Below are positions 1 through 5,642 of a stretch of DNA of 8,347 nucleotides, piece after piece. The DNA is taken from assembly GCA_003566215.1 (NCBI GenBank), contig PXEJ01000067.1, forward strand, positions 1 to 8,347, in the 5' to 3' direction. Made by a program: the position numbers and the translations under genes. This DNA is from Cyanobacteria bacterium T3Sed10_376R1m. GTDB taxonomy: Bacteria > Cyanobacteriota > Cyanobacteriia > Cyanobacteriales > Cyanobacteriaceae. The notes below the pieces were generated by a model that did no database searches, was not told where the DNA came from, and was given only the letters and a program-made list of their open reading frames with translations. Positions within the stretch are counted from its first letter, which is position 1; the number at the start of each line of letters is the position of its first letter.

Positions 1-50
1 TAACGTGCTTCTGCGTCAGCATTCACGATGGATTTCGTGACGATACTCAT
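1..50 (-). CDS. apcA: Allophycocyanin alpha subunit, N-terminal fragment (runs off the left edge)
   Basis: Sixteen complete codons on the minus strand read MSIVTKSIVNADAEAR, followed by a partial TA codon that fits Tyr. This matches, from memory, the highly conserved start of allophycocyanin alpha, a core subunit of the phycobilisome that carries phycocyanobilin and passes excitation energy towards the photosystems. The chromophore cysteine and the rest of the ~161-residue protein lie outside the window. The start is well supported: a TGGAGGA ribosome site (59-65) sits 8 bases upstream of the ATG, the clearest ribosome site of any known gene here. In cyanobacteria apcA is usually followed by apcB and apcC, which would lie further left. 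The gene is divergent from queA across a ~400-bp spacer. Confidence 0.93.
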   Translation of the reverse strand, partial: MSIVTKSIVNADAEAR

Positions 51-58
51 TTATGGAT

Positions 59-65
59 TCCTCCA
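59..65 (-). promoter_or_regulatory. Ribosome binding site of apcA
   Basis: Read on the minus strand this is TGGAGGA, eight bases before the apcA ATG. It is a near-complete Shine-Dalgarno. Most other genes in the window lack one, which fits apcA being a very highly translated gene. Confidence 0.8.
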
Positions 66-183
66 AGTAAATTAATAATTTAGATACTATTTGTTTTTTT
101 TACCAGTTTTTTATGTTGCTGGTATTAAAATTTTTTGGTTCGACTTTTGAGGGTCAATCCTTGAATCAGTATAACTTAAACTT

Positions 184-212
184 GTTACATTGATTAGTTT
201 TATTTTAGTCAA
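184..212 (-). promoter_or_regulatory. Candidate sigma70-type promoter for apcA
   Basis: On the minus strand TTGACT (207-212) is followed after 17 bases by TGTAAC (184-189). The -35 box is good and the -10 box matches 4 of 6. It would give a leader of roughly 125 nt before the apcA ATG. A second -10-like box, TATACT, lies at 168-173 with no good -35. Promoter activity is inferred from the boxes alone. Confidence 0.35.
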
Positions 213-318
213 GATGTTTTTCATCCCTTCCGAGTGCTATTGTGCAATACTGATGATCATTTTTCTTCATTTTCTTAATACTTTTTAACATTCTGTTGAT
301 TTTGGATGATAAAACCTT

Positions 319-330
319 ATCAATATTGAT
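319..330. promoter_or_regulatory. 12-bp perfect palindrome, operator-like
   Basis: ATCAATATTGAT is its own reverse complement and lies about midway between the apcA and queA promoter candidates. Perfect dyads of this size can be homodimer operators, but in AT-rich DNA such a palindrome may also arise by chance. No regulator is assigned. Confidence 0.25.
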
Positions 331-447
331 GTGTTTATACTTAGTCTCAATGAAGTATTTAGTAAATATTAAGTAATCTCTGTGAAACTATTTTTTGTAA
401 ACTGTTAGATAGTTAAATATCCCAATTTTTGATACCAACAAAACAAG

Positions 448-1503
448 ATGAATCCCGATTTACTTCTATCTAGTTATGATTATGTTTTACCAGATGGATT
501 GATAGCTCAAAATCCTGTTACTCCTAGAGATAGTTCTCGTTTGTTAGTGGTTAAGCCTTGTAAGGGGGTTGAGCATAGTGTTTTTTGTAATCTTCCTGAT
601 TTTTTATTACCCCATGATTTGTTGGTGTTGAATGATACGAGGGTAATTCCTGCTCGATTGTATGGCAAAAAGTCAACGGGGGCAATGGTGGAGGTTTTAT
701 TAGTGGAGGAAAAGTCCTCTGGGTGTTGGTTGGCGTTGGTTAAACCGGGTAAGCGTTTTAGTTTGGGTGCCAAGATTTTGTTTGGGAATGAGGCTACGGG
801 GACTATGTTATCGGCTACGGTGGTGGATACGGATGAGGCTACGGGAGGACGCATATTACAGTTTGATGTGCCTGAGGGGGCTTCTTTTTGGGGTTTGTTG
901 GATGTTTTAGGTAGTTTGCCGTTTCCTCCCTATGTGACTGATTCTCAGGCTCAACCTCAACAGTATCAGACTATTTATGCTCGTAAAGAAGGTGCGATCG
1001 CAGCACCTACTGCGGGACTACATTTCACCGAAAATCTTTTTGATCAATTAAAAAAACAACAAATTGCGATCGCAACTATTACCCTCCATGTAGGTATCGG
1101 CACATTTCGCCCCGTGGAAGTAGATGACATCTTAACCCACCAAATGCACCAAGAATGGATTGAAGTTGACCAGAAAACCATTGATTTAATTCAACAAACC
1201 AAAGCTAAAGGAGGAAGAATTATCGCCGTAGGAACAACCGTAGTAAGAGCCTTAGAAGGAGCATTTAGTCAACAAAAAAACCTTAGCCCTTACCGAGGAA
1301 AAACCGACTTATTTATTTACCCCGGCTATGAATTTAAAGTCATCGATGGCTTAATCACCAATTTTCATTTACCAAAATCTAGTTTGCTGATGTTAGTTAG
1401 TGCCTTAACTAGCAGAGAAAGACTGCTGAGAATTTATAAAGAAGCCATCAGAGAAAAATATCGTTTCTACTCCTTTGGTGACGCCATGTTTATTTTACCT
1501 TGA
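448..1503 (+). CDS. queA: S-adenosylmethionine:tRNA ribosyltransferase-isomerase QueA
   Basis: QueA transfers and isomerises the ribosyl part of S-adenosylmethionine onto 7-aminomethyl-7-deazaguanine at wobble position 34 of tRNAs with GUN anticodons, giving epoxyqueuosine, the step before queuosine; it acts in the cytoplasm. The 351 residues match the family length. Conserved blocks are visible in order: LIAQNP...RDSSRLL (18-33), [13 protein letters not shown] (59-71), ALVKPGKR (96-103), [18 protein letters not shown] (177-194), [12 protein letters not shown] (212-223), [11 protein letters not shown], and a C-terminal [16 protein letters not shown] followed by [13 protein letters not shown]. 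The protein looks intact. The ATG at 448 gives the expected N-terminus, though no Shine-Dalgarno is visible. The coding strand changes sharply from G/T-rich to A/C-rich inside the gene (see findings). Two HIP1 octamers (994-1001, 1066-1073) sit at that switch. Confidence 0.96.
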   Translation: MNPDLLLSSYDYVLPDGLIAQNPVTPRDSSRLLVVKPCKGVEHSVFCNLPDFLLPHDLLVLNDTRVIPARLYGKKSTGAMVEVLLVEEKSSGCWLALVKPGKRFSLGAKILFGNEATGTMLSATVVDTDEATGGRILQFDVPEGASFWGLLDVLGSLPFPPYVTDSQAQPQQYQTIYARKEGAIAAPTAGLHFTENLFDQLKKQQIAIATITLHVGIGTFRPVEVDDILTHQMHQEWIEVDQKTIDLIQQTKAKGGRIIAVGTTVVRALEGAFSQQKNLSPYRGKTDLFIYPGYEFKVIDGLITNFHLPKSSLLMLVSALTSRERLLRIYKEAIREKYRFYSFGDAMFILP

Positions 1504-1583
1504 CGATGAAATCAGATAACCTCCTACTTATCATAAAGAATGTGTCAATATACAAATAACCTCAATTTTTCTTCAGCAAAGTT

Positions 1584-1997
1584 ATGTTAGGCAAATTCCA
1601 AAGTAGTCAACTACGTATCGAAATCAAAGCTAGTGAAAAAATTTTAGCTCAAAGTCTTCTTAATACTGAAGAGTTAAGCAAATGGTTTTTCCCCCTCAAA
1701 TTAGAAAAAAAAATCTCCAAAAACCTGACCACAGGAATCAAATTTAAGAGCTATGTTGGTTTCGTGGAAATAAATCACGAAGTACAATCCATCGAAAATA
1801 ACTGTTTACGGCTCATTCTAAGCAAAGGCATTGACGGCTATCAGGAATGGTGTTGGGGTGATGGCTGGGTACAATCAACCCTAGAAGGAGTTTCCTTACT
1901 GCCATTGAATTTAGGACAAACCTTAAACTTACTAAGATTTAGAGAATACGTAGCAATGAAACTAAAATCTTCGGAAAACAGTAATAAGAACAACTGA
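1584..1997 (+). CDS. Conserved cyanobacterial protein, probable SRPBCC (START-like) fold
   Basis: A 137-residue protein of unknown function. What is visible: an N-terminal beta-type segment (RIEIKASEKI, 11-20), a helix-like stretch leading into LSKWFFP (31-37), alternating strands through the middle, then GYQEWCWGDGWVQSTLEG (85-102) and a long helix with LLPLNLGQTLNLLRFREYV (105-123). That order, with a WFFP-like motif after the first strand and a C-terminal helix closing the fold, recalls SRPBCC proteins, which enclose hydrophobic ligands; I infer the fold and do not know a ligand. There is no signal peptide or membrane segment. The tail (KSSENSNKNN) is polar. The gene starts 80 bp after queA on the same strand, so cotranscription is possible. 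The ATG has no clear ribosome site. Confidence 0.65.
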   Translation: MLGKFQSSQLRIEIKASEKILAQSLLNTEELSKWFFPLKLEKKISKNLTTGIKFKSYVGFVEINHEVQSIENNCLRLILSKGIDGYQEWCWGDGWVQSTLEGVSLLPLNLGQTLNLLRFREYVAMKLKSSENSNKNN

Positions 1998-1999
1998 AA

Positions 2000-2029
2000 T
2001 TGAAAGTCACTAAAAATGGCTGTTACAAT
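2000..2029 (+). promoter_or_regulatory. Probable promoter of the chorismate lyase gene (extended -10)
   Basis: TTGAAA (2000-2005), an 18-bp spacer and TACAAT (2024-2029), preceded by TG one base upstream (2021-2022), make an extended -10 promoter. It begins three bases after the stop of the upstream gene. Transcription would start near 2036, leaving about 30 nt before the TTG start at 2065. It also argues against the ATGs at 2016 and 2028, which lie inside the promoter. Confidence 0.55.
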
Positions 2030-2064
2030 GTTATTAAGTTTTGTAAAGAAAGCCAGAAAAAACC

Positions 2065-2652
2065 TTGAATACTTTATCAACAATAACCTCATGGAATCGA
2101 CTAAGTCCAATTTGGCAAGGAAGAGAAAACGTAGTACATACAGGCTTACCTCATAGTCAACTAGCCCCTCCTTGGCAGATATTATTATTAGGGGATGGTT
2201 CACCCACAAGACACTTAAGACTTTTGACAGGAGAAAAAACCGAAGTTGATGTTATTGATATGTCATTGATAGGGATGAATCCAGATAATGCCCCATCGGA
2301 TATAGAAAATGTCCCAGGTCCTAGATTAAGAAGACAGGTATGGCTAAAAACTTCGTCGGGGCAACGACTAGCTTATGCTTCCTCTTGGTGGAATGCGGAC
2401 AATATCGATGAGTACCTAGAAAATCGCTCACTACCAATCTGGGAGAGTTTATCTCGTTTACACACAGAATTGTATCGAGATATTCAAGGTATTTATTATG
2501 GTTATTCTCCCGAGATAGAGAAAGGTTTTGGACAAAAAGGCCCTTTTTGGGGAAGACACTATCTTTTTTGGCACAATCGTAAACCTTTAACTTTAATTTA
2601 TGAAGTTTTTTCTCCTTATCTATGTAAATATTTAGGAGATTTAACTGTTTAA
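2065..2652 (+). CDS. Chorismate lyase, cyanobacterial DUF98/UbiC-like type
   Basis: Chorismate lyase removes pyruvate from chorismate to give 4-hydroxybenzoate, in cyanobacteria the ring precursor of plastoquinone; it is soluble. The 195-residue frame shows the family pattern: QLAPPWQILLLGDGSPTRHL (32-51), RRQVWL...GQRLAYASSWWN (89-110), LYRDIQGIYYG (136-146) and PLTLIYEVFSPYL (174-186). By analogy with E. coli UbiC, one arginine of RRQV (89-90) and Glu180 of IYEVFSP are the likely active-site residues; this alignment is from memory. The frame has no usable ATG: there is an in-frame stop at 2044-2046 and the first in-frame ATG (residue 66) falls after conserved sequence. TTG at 2065 is therefore the best start, although no clear ribosome site precedes it. 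A promoter at 2000-2029 fits this start and suggests separate transcription. Confidence 0.85.
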   Translation: MNTLSTITSWNRLSPIWQGRENVVHTGLPHSQLAPPWQILLLGDGSPTRHLRLLTGEKTEVDVIDMSLIGMNPDNAPSDIENVPGPRLRRQVWLKTSSGQRLAYASSWWNADNIDEYLENRSLPIWESLSRLHTELYRDIQGIYYGYSPEIEKGFGQKGPFWGRHYLFWHNRKPLTLIYEVFSPYLCKYLGDLTV

Positions 2653-2739
2653 GAAATTGTGGTCAAAAAATACGGGCATGATAATCAAGTTTTTATAAAA
2701 CTAAAATAACTTCAGTTCAATGCAAGAATATCAAATTTA

Positions 2740-2760
2740 ATTGACAATGGACAATTCAGT
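2740..2760 (+). repeat. Three degenerate heptamers (ATTGACA type)
   Basis: ATTGACA, ATGGACA and ATTCAGT follow each other with a 7-bp period. This is the style of the short tandemly repeated heptanucleotides (STRR) known between cyanobacterial genes. The first unit contains a perfect TTGACA at 2741-2746, but no -10 box is found at the right distance, so I do not call it a promoter. Confidence 0.5.
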
Positions 2761-2798
2761 AAACTCTGATTATTTTTTTTTCAAAATTTGTTAGTTTT

Positions 2799-2819
2799 AA
2801 CTCCAAACTCCAAACTCAG
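2799..2819 (+). repeat. Three heptamers (AACTCCA type) before the DUF1963 gene
   Basis: AACTCCA, AACTCCA and AACTCAG form a 7-bp tandem ending 8 bases before the ATG at 2828. It is another STRR-like heptamer array. Its last bases (CAGG) are the only ribosome-site-like sequence in front of the next gene. Confidence 0.55.
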
Positions 2820-2827
2820 GTTAAAGT

Positions 2828-3649
2828 ATGTCTAATTTTTTATCAGATTTACCCACAGAGCTAATACCTTTTCAAAGTGCGATCGCATTTAGTGTCATAG
2901 ACTGTTTAAAAATAAAAATTAGCTCCCAAAGAAATCAAAACTTATTTATCGAAAATAAAATAGGAGGATTACCCTATTTACCAGTAGATAAAAATTACCC
3001 CACTAATGATCAAGGAGAATATTTACGCCTAGTTGCACAACTAAATTTTGCCCAAATTCCTCCCTTAAAAAACTTCCCTCAACAAGGAATTTTACAATTT
3101 TTTATCGAGTCCTGTGAACATAAATCTCGTTTTTATGGGTTAGACTTTAATAACCCAACTTTACAGGTAGGATATAACATTATTTATTATCCAGAAATTA
3201 CTAAAAATATTGTTACTAATTTTGATTTTTTAGGTAATTTAGAAAAAGATTATTTTTGTCCCATTCAAGGGGAATTTAATCTTAGTTTTACAAAGGAGAA
3301 AAGTATAGTTGCTCCCTATAACGAAGACTTTGATAATTATTTATCAGAATTAAGTCAACCAGAAAATCAACAGTTATTAGAGTTATATATTAACTATTTT
3401 GATAGTAAATTTAATCAAGCAGTTCATCAATTAGGGGGACATCCTATTTTTACCCAAAGTGATCCCCGTATAGGTAAATTTAAAACCCAAGAACCTTACC
3501 AATTACTATTACAAATCGATAGCCAATATTGTGACCAAGGATATGATATTTGTTGGGGAGATTGTGGTATTGCAAACTTTTTTATCCAACCTTCAGACCT
3601 CAAAAATCTTAATTTTTCAAAGGTTTTATACAACTGGGATTGTTCATAA
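2828..3649 (+). CDS. DUF1963 (YwqG-like) family protein
   Basis: A 273-residue cytoplasmic protein of the DUF1963/YwqG family; its biochemical role is not known. The family pattern is clear at both ends: NKIGGLPYLPVDKNYP (43-58), LRLVAQLNFAQIPPLKNFPQ (66-85) and GILQFFIE (87-94) near the N-terminus, then HQLGGHP (200-206), YQLLLQIDS (224-232), DICWGDCGIANFFI (240-253) and YNWDCS at the end. The length fits the family and nothing looks missing. The middle (100-195) is rich in Asn, Tyr and Phe and less conserved. The gene follows the chorismate lyase by 175 bp that include two heptamer arrays. A HIP1 octamer lies at 2879-2886 near the 5' end. No neighbour gives a strong hint of its job. Confidence 0.85.
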   Translation: MSNFLSDLPTELIPFQSAIAFSVIDCLKIKISSQRNQNLFIENKIGGLPYLPVDKNYPTNDQGEYLRLVAQLNFAQIPPLKNFPQQGILQFFIESCEHKSRFYGLDFNNPTLQVGYNIIYYPEITKNIVTNFDFLGNLEKDYFCPIQGEFNLSFTKEKSIVAPYNEDFDNYLSELSQPENQQLLELYINYFDSKFNQAVHQLGGHPIFTQSDPRIGKFKTQEPYQLLLQIDSQYCDQGYDICWGDCGIANFFIQPSDLKNLNFSKVLYNWDCS

Positions 3650-3725
3650 AGGATTCATTTGAAGCAGTCAACTTTTCTACCACCAACGATAATCAAACAT
3701 TTATAGACATTTTACGATAGTAAAG

Positions 3726-3752
3726 ACTGTAATGATAGAAAACAGTATTTTT
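3726..3752 (+). terminator. Weak terminator-like hairpin after the DUF1963 gene
   Basis: ACTGT (3726-3730) can pair with ACAGT (3742-3746) across an 11-base loop, and an A plus a run of five T (3748-3752) follows. The stem is only 5 bp, so this is tentative. It lies in the convergent gap between the DUF1963 gene and sipA. A second AT-only hairpin (arms AATAGT 3779-3784 and ACTATT 3792-3797) is even weaker. Confidence 0.25.
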
Positions 3753-3820
3753 GTTTGATTATTTCAACACAAATAAATAATAGTTTGAAATACTATTTAG
3801 AGTAATTTTATTATTAAGAT

Positions 3821-4042
3821 TTAACTAACTTTAACAAAATATTTACTTTCCAATAAAAAAGCTTTTTGGGTAAAACGAATTGCCCAGTATCCACCCGGCA
3901 CGGGAGATAAGATTGTACCTTCCTCTCCTAAGTTAATTAAGTTTGCAGACCTTAACATAGGCATTGGTTCAGCAGTTTTTAGATAAGGAGGTAGCTGTAT
4001 AACCTTGATTTTATCTCCTACTTTGATTTCTTTATTATTCAT
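3821..4042 (-). CDS. sipA: SipA, NblS-interacting regulatory protein (DUF3148)
   Basis: This small protein (73 residues from the ATG) matches the cyanobacterial SipA/DUF3148 pattern: VGDKIKVIQLPPYLKTAEPMPMLRS (8-32), LGEEGTILSPVPGGYWAIRF (38-57) and QKAFLLESKYFVKV (59-72). SipA is known to bind the ATP-binding domain of the histidine kinase NblS (Hik33) and stimulate it; NblS controls responses to high light, cold and nutrient stress, including phycobilisome genes. The fold is a small beta barrel with no membrane segment. The frame could be extended six codons to a TTG at 4060, but the ATG at 4042 gives the N-terminus usual for the family; neither has a good ribosome site. The gene converges with the DUF1963 gene and is separated from cbiX by 360 bp. 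Confidence 0.88.
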   Translation of the reverse strand: MNNKEIKVGDKIKVIQLPPYLKTAEPMPMLRSANLINLGEEGTILSPVPGGYWAIRFTQKAFLLESKYFVKVS

Positions 4043-4091
4043 TTTATTTAAGTTACTCAATTTTTAATAGTCAGGATCTAGTGAGTAAATA

Positions 4092-4281
4092 GGCTTTGCT
4101 AAAAAAGTGCTATGGTAAAAGAAATTGACAATTATGAGATTTTATTCTCTGGGCGTAGTCTCTGTAATTTTGTATTTTTAACTATTTTTCTGTCAAAAAA
4201 GTTTTACTTTTGTTTATTTTTTGATACTTATAGTATGCCTAAACCCTTGATATTTGTACTTTGTGATTTATTCAGCAGACC
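4092..4281 (-). mobile_element. MITE-like element with imperfect inverted ends
   Basis: The left end reads GGCTTTGCTAAAAAAGT (4092-4108). The reverse complement of the right end reads GGTCTGCTGAATAAAT (4266-4281). The two align with one gap and a few mismatches, so the element is about 190 bp with inverted termini and no coding capacity. Its minus strand shares GGTCTGCTGAA, a block around GTACAAATAT...GCATA and the 15-mer ACAAAAGTAAAACTT with the sequence from 7720 onwards. The similarity to 7720 stops exactly at GGTCTGCTGAA, as expected for an element end. No clear target duplication is visible in the flanks. It may be a decayed insertion sequence rather than a true MITE. Confidence 0.45.
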
Positions 4282-4300
4282 CCCTCTTTGAGGAAGGGGG
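4280..4300. repeat. GC-rich hairpin next to the repeat element
   Basis: CCC+CCTC pairs with GAGG+GGG around a TTT loop, with a two-base AA bulge. It is a strong structure in otherwise AT-rich DNA. No T-run follows on either strand, so it is not a standard intrinsic terminator. It could be a target-site hairpin or part of another dispersed repeat. Confidence 0.4.
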
Positions 4301-4329
4301 AAACAATTCAGAATGCCCATAAATTCCTT

Positions 4330-4376
4330 AACTTGATTATACTGGGTTTTGTTAACTCAGAAAAACCGATCAAGTT
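4330..4376. other. Nested inverted repeat downstream of cbiX
   Basis: Outer arms AACTTGAT (4330-4337) and ATCAAGTT (4369-4376) are perfect over 8 bp. Between them CTGGGTT (4342-4348) pairs with AACTCAG (4354-4360), one pair being G-T, around a 5-base loop. It begins 26 bases after the cbiX stop on the minus strand and could end or stabilise the cbiX transcript. No T-run is present on that strand. Confidence 0.4.
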
Positions 4377-4402
4377 TTGAAAATCCTGATTAAGTCACAA
4401 AA

Positions 4403-5431
4403 TTAGGGTGTTTGCCATATTCTTTGATGATAGGCTTCGGGTTGAACATAGGGATCTTGCCAAGTGATATGATCATGATTATGTCCGTGATCATGACTAT
4501 TTTCATTATGATCGTGACTATGTCCATGATCATGACTGTGAGAGTCTTGATTTTCTAAAGCGTTAAGACGAAATTTGCACATTTCACAATTCATCTTTAC
4601 TTCCCCTAGCTGAGTTTCTATTTCTCTTTCCCGAATTAATTGGAATAGTTCGGGTTGGATACCCATTTCTGGTAAACAATCAATTTGTATATTTTGATGT
4701 AGTTCTTGGTATTCTTGAGTAATGCGAAAAATTTTTTTCATCAATGCACCCATGAATAAAAAGTAGGGTAAAACAATGATTCTTTTGGGTTGGTAGAGTA
4801 ATGCTCGTCTAAAACCTTCTTCTAAACGGGGGTGAGAGATACCAATAAAACAGGTTTCTACGGTTTGATAGTCACTACCTTCCCACAAAATTCTAGCAAA
4901 TTTGGCTACATCTCCGTTAGCGTCTGGATCGCTTGAGCCTCTACCTACAAATAATAGTACGGTTTGCTCTCTTGATATTTTTTGGGGATTATATTCGGCA
5001 GTGTCTAGGTTGGTGAGTCTTTGCTGCCATAGATTTAAGATACTAGGGTTGATACCAAAATGTCTGCCATAATGAAATTTTACTTGGGGATATTTTAATC
5101 TAGTGCGATCTAGTTCGTTGGTAACATCAAATTTGTTATGTCGGGCCGCAAATAGGAGAATGGGTAGGGCAGAAATTTCATTGTAACCTTTTTGTACACA
5201 AAAATCTACTCCTTGGGCAATGGTAGGTTGGGTTAGTTCTAGGAAGCAAGGTATTACAGGACGTGATTGGTCTAGTTTTTGATAGGTTTCTACGAATTCC
5301 ATAAATACTTCCCTGCCGTTTTGATCCCTTGTGCCATGACCAATCATCAGTAATGGGCGTTTGATTGGCAATGGGGATAGGGGAACATTGAAATTATCAC
5401 TGATAGGTTTTTCTATGATTACATTTCTCAT
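4403..5431 (-). CDS. cbiX: Sirohydrochlorin chelatase, long two-domain CbiX/SirB type with His-rich tail
   Basis: The enzyme inserts Co2+ (cobalamin route) or Fe2+ (siroheme route) into sirohydrochlorin; the sequence alone does not decide the metal. The 342 residues form two CbiX-like halves. The N-terminal half has LMIGHGTRD (28-36, His32), [10 protein letters not shown] (62-71, Glu65) and [15 protein letters not shown] (89-103, His98), the expected metal and catalytic positions. The C-terminal half (about 157-265) has GRGSSDPD instead of GHGS, so it has probably lost catalysis. Next comes MNCEMC (280-285), the MxCxxC type linked to an Fe-S centre in Bacillus megaterium CbiX. Residues 297-321 then hold 11 histidines in 25, mixed with Asp and Gly. 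The tail ends ordinarily with 21 residues. The ATG at 5431 follows a good TATAAT at 5469-5474. The gene lies 211 bp after proA on the same strand. Confidence 0.92.
   Translation of the reverse strand: MRNVIIEKPISDNFNVPLSPLPIKRPLLMIGHGTRDQNGREVFMEFVETYQKLDQSRPVIPCFLELTQPTIAQGVDFCVQKGYNEISALPILLFAARHNKFDVTNELDRTRLKYPQVKFHYGRHFGINPSILNLWQQRLTNLDTAEYNPQKISREQTVLLFVGRGSSDPDANGDVAKFARILWEGSDYQTVETCFIGISHPRLEEGFRRALLYQPKRIIVLPYFLFMGALMKKIFRITQEYQELHQNIQIDCLPEMGIQPELFQLIREREIETQLGEVKMNCEMCKFRLNALENQDSHSHDHGHSHDHNENSHDHGHNHDHITWQDPYVQPEAYHQRIWQTP
4469..4543 (-). repeat. Imperfect in-frame tandem repeat encoding the CbiX His-rich tail
   Basis: On the plus strand four units beginning TGATC follow each other at spacings of 18-21 bp (for example TGATCATGACTAT). 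All keep the reading frame and encode SHDHGH-like blocks. Such a repeat can gain or lose units by slippage, so tail length may vary between strains. Confidence 0.7.
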
Positions 5432-5642
5432 TAAATTTTAAGATGATTCCGAGATTTTTACTTTCCTGATTATACCCAAACCCTTTATCTCTCGTATATG
5501 CTTAACAGGGGGATAAGTATAATTTAGAAGCCTTTATTTTGTAATTTATTTTAAAGATCAAGAATTAATTAATTTATCTGAGGAGATTTTTGGTTTCATT
5601 CCAGAAACAGATCTATTAATGTCATCTCGGTAAAATACTTTT
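5432..5642. other. proA-cbiX intergenic region (211 bp)
   Basis: This gap holds the probable cbiX promoter (5469-5474) and another -10-like TATACT on the minus strand at 5517-5522, with TTACAA 17 bases upstream of it. A small hairpin (GTTTC 5593-5597 with GAAAC 5604-5608) lies after the proA stop but has no T-run on the proA strand. No gene is supported. Confidence 0.5.
5469..5474 (-). promoter_or_regulatory. Perfect -10 box (TATAAT) upstream of cbiX
   Basis: On the minus strand GGGTATAATCAGG carries a consensus -10 about 37 bases before the cbiX ATG, so the leader would be about 30 nt. The -35 position is poor (ATACGA at a 17-base spacing). It may need an activator, or the nearby TATACT may be the real box. 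Confidence 0.45.

Larger units (their letters stand above)
66..447. other. Divergent apcA-queA intergenic region (382 bp)
   Basis: No gene is supported in this AT-rich spacer. It holds the probable apcA promoter and leader, a 12-bp perfect palindrome at 319-330, and a weak hairpin with arms ATACTT (337-342) and AAGTAT (353-358). For queA the best candidate is an extended -10-like TG-T-TAGATA at 403-411, with only a poor -35 near 382-387. No NtcA-type GTA-N8-TAC site was found by eye. Confidence 0.6.
4043..4402. other. sipA-cbiX intergenic region (360 bp)
   Basis: No gene is supported here. The stretch holds an inverted-ended repeat element (4092-4281), a GC-rich hairpin directly beside it (4280-4300) and a nested inverted repeat just after the cbiX stop (4330-4376). 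The sipA promoter must also lie in this region, but I could not pick convincing boxes. Confidence 0.6.

Noticed and set aside
507..854. Open frame of 115 codons on the minus strand inside queA
   Set aside because: It lies wholly opposite the clear QueA coding sequence and has no recognisable protein pattern or ribosome site.
2016..2156. Plus-strand ATGs at 2016 and 2028 with a frame ending at 2154-2156
   Set aside because: They fall in the promoter of the chorismate lyase gene and run in another frame; the translation (VKKARKNLEYFINN...) shows no known pattern.
1841..2209. Open frame of 122 codons on the minus strand across the SRPBCC and chorismate lyase genes
   Set aside because: It overlaps two better supported genes on the other strand and the probable promoter between them; its Leu/Phe-rich translation shows no family pattern.
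2741..2773. Promoter for the DUF1963 gene using TTGACA at 2741
   Set aside because: No -10-like box occurs 16-18 bases downstream; the TTGACA is better explained as a repeat unit.
4043..4060. TTG-initiated N-terminal extension of SipA (MSNLNK...)
   Set aside because: The ATG at 4042 gives the expected family N-terminus, and the TTG has no better ribosome site.
4280..4300. GC-rich hairpin as an intrinsic terminator for cbiX or sipA
   Set aside because: No run of T follows the stem on either strand.
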